From UBA1205 sp045598105 (lineage in GTDB: Bacteria; Bacteroidota; Bacteroidia; Bacteroidales; WCHB1-69): a stretch of 12,648 nucleotides of DNA. The position numbers were made by a program, and so were the translations under genes. Below, one piece after another: positions 8,352 to 12,648 of this stretch (position 1 is the first letter of the stretch; each line of letters begins with the position of its first letter). The stretch covers positions 1 through 12,648 of the forward strand of contig JAZLLK010000023.1 in the NCBI GenBank assembly GCA_045598105.1, in the 5' to 3' direction. The notes below the pieces were generated by a model, which saw only the letters and a program-made list of their open reading frames with translations, was not told where the DNA came from and made no database searches.

Positions 8352-9965
8352 ATGAATTTTAAATACATATTATTTGCAATTAGCTTTACCTTATCCATAG
8401 CTGTCTCTATGGCTCAGGCTTATCAGGACGATGAACTTATAGGAGGCAACTGCACCTCCATTATGGTAGGCTGCAAAGCCTCAGCCGACGGCTCCGTAAT
8501 AACCTCTCATACCTGTGACGGTAAATACCGCACATGGGTAACCATAGTGCCCGCTCAAGACCATAAAAAAGGAACCATGCACCAAGTATATAAAGGCACC
8601 ATGCACACCGAAACTCCCGGTAGCATGGAAAAAGTAACCCTGGCAGGCGAAATACCCGAAGCCGAACATACCTTTGCCTACCTTAATACCGCCTACCCCT
8701 GCATGAATGAAAAACAACTCGCCATGGGCGAAAGCACATTCTCGGGCCCCGATACGCTGGTGAATGATAAAGCCATGTTTCTTATAGAAGAACTGCAAAG
8801 AATAGCCCTGCAACGATGCTCCACCGCCCGTGACGCCATTAAACTCATAGGCAAACTCATAAAAGAATACGGCTACGCCGATGGCGGTGAATGCATTACC
8901 ATAGCAGACAAAAAAGAAGTATGGCAAATGGAAATATTGGGCGAAGGCCCCGATAAAACAGGCGGCATATGGGCAGCCCAACGCGTTCCCGATGACCAGG
9001 TGGCCGTAAGCTGCAACGTTGCCCGCATAGGTACCCTCCAACGTAACTGCCCCGACTACTTCCTGTGCTCCGATAACATAGAAAAAGTAGCAAAAAAATA
9101 CGGACTATGGGACGAAAAAGAAGAATTTGTGTGGTACAAAGCCTTCACCTCAAGCTACGCCAACGGCCGTAACCATAACGAAAGAGAATGGTACATATTC
9201 AATGAATTGGCACCCTCACTCCACCTCAATATTAACGATACAGCCCTCCCCTTCTCCGTTAAACCCGAAAAGAAAGTGGACATACGTACCGTAATGGCCC
9301 TGTTTAGAGCCAACTACGAAGGCTCCGAACTGCTGGACCAGGTAAAAAACCTCCGCATCCCCACCAAACGTAAAGATGATAAAGGTAACCTGACCGACGA
9401 CACCATAGTGTGTATGAACGCCAACCCATGGATGGACGGCGACGAACGAAAACTATATAACACCCTGTGCCCCGGCACCGTTACCTTCTACCGCGGCGTG
9501 GCCATGTCATGGTGCTCCTACTCCACCATTATACAATGTAGAGAATGGCTCCCCGATGAAATAGGAGGCGTGTGCTGGTTTTCGGTGGAAAACCCCGGTC
9601 AAAGTCCCAGAATTCCCATATTTGCAGGCAATACATCACTTCCCGACGGATTTAACATGTGCGGCCACGCCCGCTATAACGAAAACGCCGTACTGTGGCA
9701 CTACCGCAAAGCAAACAAACTGGCCCAGGTAAAATGGGGCTACGCAAAAAAAATGATGTACGCCAATATACTACGCTATGAAGATAAAGCCCTTAATGAA
9801 CTGCCGGGATTGGAAACACAAGTACAAGCCCTGCTAAAAGAAAATAAAAATAACGACGTGCACCAGCTACTTAACCGTTATACCACCGATTTTGCAGGTG
9901 CCACCCGCCAAACATGGGCCAATATGGAACATACCCTGTGGGAAACATTCTGGACAGGATTCTAA
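8352..9965 (+). CDS. Secreted C69-family dipeptidase
   Basis: A 537-residue Ntn-hydrolase of the C69 (PepD/U34) family, which cleaves dipeptides. Residues 1-23 are a signal peptide (ending SMAQA). A short propeptide YQDDELIGGN follows, then Cys34 in CTSIMVGCKASADGSVI. In this family the propeptide is removed autocatalytically so that the Cys becomes the N-terminal nucleophile. Further family features are the YPCMNEKQLAMGESTF segment, a DGGECITIADKKEVWQMEI stretch and the late WFSVENPG region. It probably acts in the periplasm on peptides taken from the environment; this is inferred from the signal peptide. The leader is A-rich (CTAAAAAAATAACATAAAATC). It is the last gene before a strong intrinsic terminator and 21 bases downstream of the patatin gene, so it probably ends the transcription unit. 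Confidence 0.92.
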   Translation: MNFKYILFAISFTLSIAVSMAQAYQDDELIGGNCTSIMVGCKASADGSVITSHTCDGKYRTWVTIVPAQDHKKGTMHQVYKGTMHTETPGSMEKVTLAGEIPEAEHTFAYLNTAYPCMNEKQLAMGESTFSGPDTLVNDKAMFLIEELQRIALQRCSTARDAIKLIGKLIKEYGYADGGECITIADKKEVWQMEILGEGPDKTGGIWAAQRVPDDQVAVSCNVARIGTLQRNCPDYFLCSDNIEKVAKKYGLWDEKEEFVWYKAFTSSYANGRNHNEREWYIFNELAPSLHLNINDTALPFSVKPEKKVDIRTVMALFRANYEGSELLDQVKNLRIPTKRKDDKGNLTDDTIVCMNANPWMDGDERKLYNTLCPGTVTFYRGVAMSWCSYSTIIQCREWLPDEIGGVCWFSVENPGQSPRIPIFAGNTSLPDGFNMCGHARYNENAVLWHYRKANKLAQVKWGYAKKMMYANILRYEDKALNELPGLETQVQALLKENKNNDVHQLLNRYTTDFAGATRQTWANMEHTLWETFWTGF

Positions 9966-9980
9966 TAAACATATCACATC

Positions 9981-10033
9981 AGGTACCAGCTGTGTAAGAG
10001 CACTCGCCTCTTATACAACTGATACTTTTTTTT
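9981..10033 (+). terminator. Strong intrinsic terminator after the dipeptidase, abutting the umuC start
   Basis: Bases 9983-10000 pair with 10008-10025 around the loop CACTCGC (10001-10007). Over 18 positions there are only two mismatches (9990/10018 and 9986/10022) and one G-U pair. Eight T's follow directly (10026-10033). This is the textbook layout on the + strand. It begins 15 bases after the dipeptidase stop. Only 17 bases separate the T-tract from the umuC ATG, so it could also act as an attenuator for umuC. Confidence 0.85.
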
Positions 10034-10050
10034 GCCTCCACTTTCATATC

Positions 10051-11298
10051 ATGGCTACCATAGTTCATATAGACTGTAACACCTTCTTCGCCAGCTGCGA
10101 AATAGCTACCCGACCACAATTAACCGGTAAACCGGTGGTGGTGGCCAACTGCAACGAAGCCGGCGGAGGCATTATTCTTGCCCTTAATGCCCAAGCAAAA
10201 GCCATAGGCCTACACCGTGGTCAGCCTGTATTTCAGGTGAAAAACCTGCTACAACAACATCATGTGGAACTATGCCCCGTTGACCATAAAAAATACCAGC
10301 GTATATCACACCAAATAATGCAAACCGTACTGGACCAAGCCATCATACTCCAATTTCAACAATATTCCATTGACGAATTTTTCGGTTCCCTGCCCGTAGA
10401 TGACGAAAATGAAATACGCCACTACGTGCAAATGGTAAAAGATGCCATTACCGCCCATACAGGCATTCCCGTGAGCTGCGGGTGCTCATGTACCTACACC
10501 CTGGCCAAAATAGCTACCAGCTATGCCAAACAATACGCCGGCTACCACGGTATATGCATACTGCCCGCATCACAACGCGAAAAAGCCCTGAAACTGCTAC
10601 CGGTAAACGAAGTGTGGGGCATAGGCCGCAGCCTGAGAAAAAAAATGCCCGCACTACATATATCCACCGCATGGGACTATGCCACTAAAGATGAACCTGC
10701 TATACAACAATACTTCGGCACACAAGGACTGCGTACATGGAAAGAACTGAACGGCATACCCGCCATTAACCTCAACCGCACCTCTACCCAACAAAGCATT
10801 ATGCAAAGCCGCACCTTCACCTACATGCTCTCTACACTACCCGACTTACAACAGCAGGTGAGCACCTTCTGCAGCGACTGCTGCAAAAAACTACGCAACC
10901 AAAAAAGTATCTGCCGACAAGTAACCGTGTTCATAGCCACCAACCGACACCGTGCCGACCTGCCTCAATACCATAACGCCATTACGGCCAAATTGTCCTC
11001 CCCCTCCTGCGACACCACCCTCATTACCAAAACCGCCCTGCAACTGGTAAATCAACTGTTCAAACCCTGCTATCAATACAAACAGGCCGGCGTAATACTG
11101 GCCGATATTACCATAGGTGAAAACCGTCAACTTGACCTGTTTGAACAGGATAACTGCCGTAAAAAAAATGCCCTTATGCATACCATAGACGCCATTAACG
11201 CCAAATTTGGCGACCATACCATACGCCTGGCCATACAAAATACCCCCGAAAAATATAATACCGATATCATCAGCTTTTACGAAGAAAACAATAATTAA
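10051..11298 (+). CDS. umuC: UmuC-family (Y-family) translesion DNA polymerase
   Basis: A lesion-bypass polymerase of 415 residues, close to the usual UmuC length. Catalytic acids are Asp8 (HIDCNTFFASCE) and Asp108-Glu109 (YSIDEFF). The helix-hairpin-helix region LLPVNEVWGIGRSLRKKM (182-199) and the little-finger segment SRTFTYML match UmuC rather than DinB. The beta-clamp motif is Q360-LDLF. A UmuC-type tail (MHTIDAINAKFGDHTIR) follows. The palm/finger loop is divergent: UmuC normally has NNDG and then an Arg (IARN), whereas this protein has ANCNEAGGG (32-40) and LALN (43-46). The steric-gate position is Phe13 where E. coli UmuC has Tyr. The frame is open upstream to 9892, but that would overlap the dipeptidase and run through the terminator, so the ATG at 10051 is chosen. 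No umuD is in the window. All 25 Lys codons are AAA and all 15 Glu codons are GAA, by my count. Confidence 0.9.
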   Translation: MATIVHIDCNTFFASCEIATRPQLTGKPVVVANCNEAGGGIILALNAQAKAIGLHRGQPVFQVKNLLQQHHVELCPVDHKKYQRISHQIMQTVLDQAIILQFQQYSIDEFFGSLPVDDENEIRHYVQMVKDAITAHTGIPVSCGCSCTYTLAKIATSYAKQYAGYHGICILPASQREKALKLLPVNEVWGIGRSLRKKMPALHISTAWDYATKDEPAIQQYFGTQGLRTWKELNGIPAINLNRTSTQQSIMQSRTFTYMLSTLPDLQQQVSTFCSDCCKKLRNQKSICRQVTVFIATNRHRADLPQYHNAITAKLSSPSCDTTLITKTALQLVNQLFKPCYQYKQAGVILADITIGENRQLDLFEQDNCRKKNALMHTIDAINAKFGDHTIRLAIQNTPEKYNTDIISFYEENNN

Positions 11299-11315
11299 TG
11301 TTATAAAAAAACAAC

Positions 11316-11359
11316 TTATTATATATAATATAGTATTATATTTATATAAAATATAATAA
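11316..11359. repeat. AT-only inverted repeat downstream of umuC
   Basis: TTATTATAT (11316-11324) is the exact reverse complement of ATATAATAA (11351-11359), separated by 26 mostly A/T bases that contain further short self-complementary pieces. It starts 17 bases after the umuC stop. It may be the 3' structure of the umuC transcript, but in a tract this AT-rich such repeats arise by chance, and there is no T-run after the right arm. The rest of the 11299-11487 gap holds only the promoter at 11451. Confidence 0.25.
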
Positions 11360-11450
11360 ATCGTTTATAATTCACATATTTAATTTTTATATTTAAACAA
11401 AAAAAACATTCCAAGCCGACATATACATACTAATATAAATAAAAAAATGC

Positions 11451-11458
11451 TATCTTTG
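11451..11458 (+). promoter_or_regulatory. Bacteroidota-type -7 promoter element for the RHS gene
   Basis: TATCTTTG is an exact TAnnTTTG match, preceded by A7 (11441-11447). Bases 11440-11458 match 851-869 upstream of relA/spoT at 18 of 19 positions. I find no clear TTTG -33 box. Transcription would start near 11464-11467, giving a leader of about 22 bases before the ATG at 11488. A four-codon frame (MKHL) starts at 11463 but lies at or before the predicted start, so I do not call it as a gene. Confidence 0.75.
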
Positions 11459-11487
11459 CAGCATGAAACACCTATAAGCACCTGATT

Positions 11488-12648
11488 ATGCACGTTAATA
11501 AGCTATACCACATGGCCTCACACCCCCTCACCGGCAGGCTGCTGCCCGTGCTGATAGTGCTGTGCCTGTGGTGCATGAGCGGTACTTATGCTTACGCCGA
11601 TACCGATACCGCACGCACCAATACCTCCACACATTACACCTATGACAGCATGGTGCACACCTATCATGTTTCGGTCACGGATACTTTTGGTATAGCCTCC
11701 TATATGCAGGACTATGACTACAGGTTTGGCGTGCCGCGTACCATAGTTGACCGTGCCGGCAACCGCATGGAATACACCTTGGACGCTTGGGGAAGAACCC
11801 TCACCATACGCGGACCCAAGGAGATTGCCGCCAACCAACCCTATACCCTGCGTTTTTCCTATTTCGGCAAGGACAGCCTAAAGGCGTATGCTTCCTCATT
11901 GACAGAGCATTATGACCCGCAGCACCCGGGCAACAGCATAAAAGTCCGCACCTATTGCGACGGCATGGGACGCATAGTGCAGACCCGCAAGGAGACCGCC
12001 GTGAACGGCGTGGAGAAACTGATAATAAGCGGTCATGTGGAATATGACGTCTTAGGGCGTGCCACGGCAAATTATTACCCTACGGAAACCACCGTGCAGG
12101 ATACAGCATTTGCTTTTGTAACAGACAATATAACCCCTGCCACAGTCGTTTACGATGTGCTGGACCGTCCTGTGTTGCAAACAGCTCCCGACGGCAACAG
12201 CAGCACTTTTCTGTATGGTTTTGACGGCAGCCATTTAGGCAAGATGCTGTTTAAGACTACCTCCACCGACGCCAACGGGCACAGCAGCACCGAGTTGAAG
12301 GACGTGAACGGACAGCCATGGGCGATAAAAGCCGCCGGACAGCCCTTTGTCTATTTTGACTACAACGCCGCAGGCGACAACACCCGCGTATATAGCAGCA
12401 TAGCCAACGACCGGGAAAGAATATATACCTACGACCTGCTGGGGAGAAAACTGAGCTATAGGGAAGGAGAATTGTATAACAGCTACACCTACCATGGCAA
12501 TAATCTTACCACCTTCCTGCAGGAATGGACGGAGAACACTACCCGCCGCACCACTACCACCCTCTACCATTATACCGCCCACCGCATAGACAGCGTAAGC
12601 TGTGATGATGCCATAAGCACCATATATCATTATAACGCCTATAGTCAG
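11488..12648 (+). CDS. Secreted RHS/YD-repeat protein, N-terminal part (runs off the right edge)
   Basis: The frame is open for 387 codons to the window end. Residues 17-37 look like a signal peptide (Arg17, hydrophobic 18-30, cut after AYA at 35-37); Met9 (ATG at 11512) is an alternative start. RHS-type YD repeats begin almost at once: YDYRFG (76-81) with DRAGNRMEYTLDAWGR (88-103), YDVLGR (186-191), YDVLDRP (222-228) with APDGN (233-237), and YTYDLLGRK (313-321). RHS repeats build a beta-spiral cocoon that commonly encloses a variable C-terminal toxin, as in Tc toxins, SpvB-linked proteins and contact-dependent effectors. That end lies outside the window, so toxin function is not shown. From memory, the segment THYTYDSMVHTY onward normally lies deep inside much longer proteins, so the N-terminus here looks shortened. 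Lys codons are 8 AAG and 4 AAA, unlike umuC, although the ATA preference for Ile is shared. It has its own promoter. Confidence 0.82.
   Translation, partial: MHVNKLYHMASHPLTGRLLPVLIVLCLWCMSGTYAYADTDTARTNTSTHYTYDSMVHTYHVSVTDTFGIASYMQDYDYRFGVPRTIVDRAGNRMEYTLDAWGRTLTIRGPKEIAANQPYTLRFSYFGKDSLKAYASSLTEHYDPQHPGNSIKVRTYCDGMGRIVQTRKETAVNGVEKLIISGHVEYDVLGRATANYYPTETTVQDTAFAFVTDNITPATVVYDVLDRPVLQTAPDGNSSTFLYGFDGSHLGKMLFKTTSTDANGHSSTELKDVNGQPWAIKAAGQPFVYFDYNAAGDNTRVYSSIANDRERIYTYDLLGRKLSYREGELYNSYTYHGNNLTTFLQEWTENTTRRTTTTLYHYTAHRIDSVSCDDAISTIYHYNAYSQ

Noticed and set aside
9892..10050. N-terminal extension of UmuC overlapping the dipeptidase
   Set aside because: It would cover 74 bases of the dipeptidase and translate through the terminator hairpin; the UmuC fold starts at MATIVHID (10051).
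11463..11477. Four-codon upstream frame (MKHL) before the RHS gene
   Set aside because: It lies at the predicted transcription start, so it is probably not, or only partly, in the mRNA; there is no sign of leader-peptide control.
1..12648. CRISPR arrays, tRNA or rRNA genes, insertion sequences, attachment sites
   Set aside because: No regularly spaced repeats, tRNA-like cloverleaf, transposase or integrase frame, or flanking direct repeats were seen on either strand.

Overview
The window reads as an accessory-free stretch of a Bacteroidota chromosome, most likely order Bacteroidales. The evidence is two matches to the phylum's -7 promoter element (TAnnTTTG), A-rich leaders in place of Shine-Dalgarno sites, a DUF4292-type lipoprotein, an RSH protein with an RLRD synthetase motif, and a patatin fused to an outer-membrane barrel. 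All convincing genes lie on the + strand. They share a codon habit rich in ATA (Ile), AAA (Lys) and GAA (Glu).

Layout. Positions 2-727 hold the C-terminal PhoU-like domain of a gene that starts outside the window, probably a Na/phosphate cotransporter. A 233-bp AT-rich gap (728-960) holds an inverted repeat, a clear promoter (862-869) and a small leader palindrome. Six closely spaced genes follow: bifunctional-type relA/spoT (961-3216), a DUF4292 lipoprotein overlapping its end, an epoxyqueuosine reductase (queG) starting on the base after the lipoprotein stop, aspartate-semialdehyde dehydrogenase (asd), a patatin/BamA-like outer-membrane phospholipase, and a secreted C69 dipeptidase. A strong intrinsic terminator (9981-10033) closes the run, so one long transcription unit is plausible. 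Its members span the stringent response, tRNA modification, amino-acid and cell-wall precursor synthesis, and envelope or periplasmic hydrolases.

Only 17 bases after the terminator's T-tract a divergent UmuC-family translesion polymerase begins (10051-11298), with no umuD in view. A 189-bp AT-rich gap then carries a second promoter nearly identical to the first. It drives an open frame (11488 to the window edge) encoding a signal peptide fused directly to RHS/YD-repeat sequence. This last gene differs in composition from the rest: AAG and GAG codons are common, and C and G are balanced.

No complete undescribed system is visible. The best candidates for a second look are the secreted RHS gene with its abnormally short N-terminus, and the terminator or attenuator placed almost on top of the umuC start.
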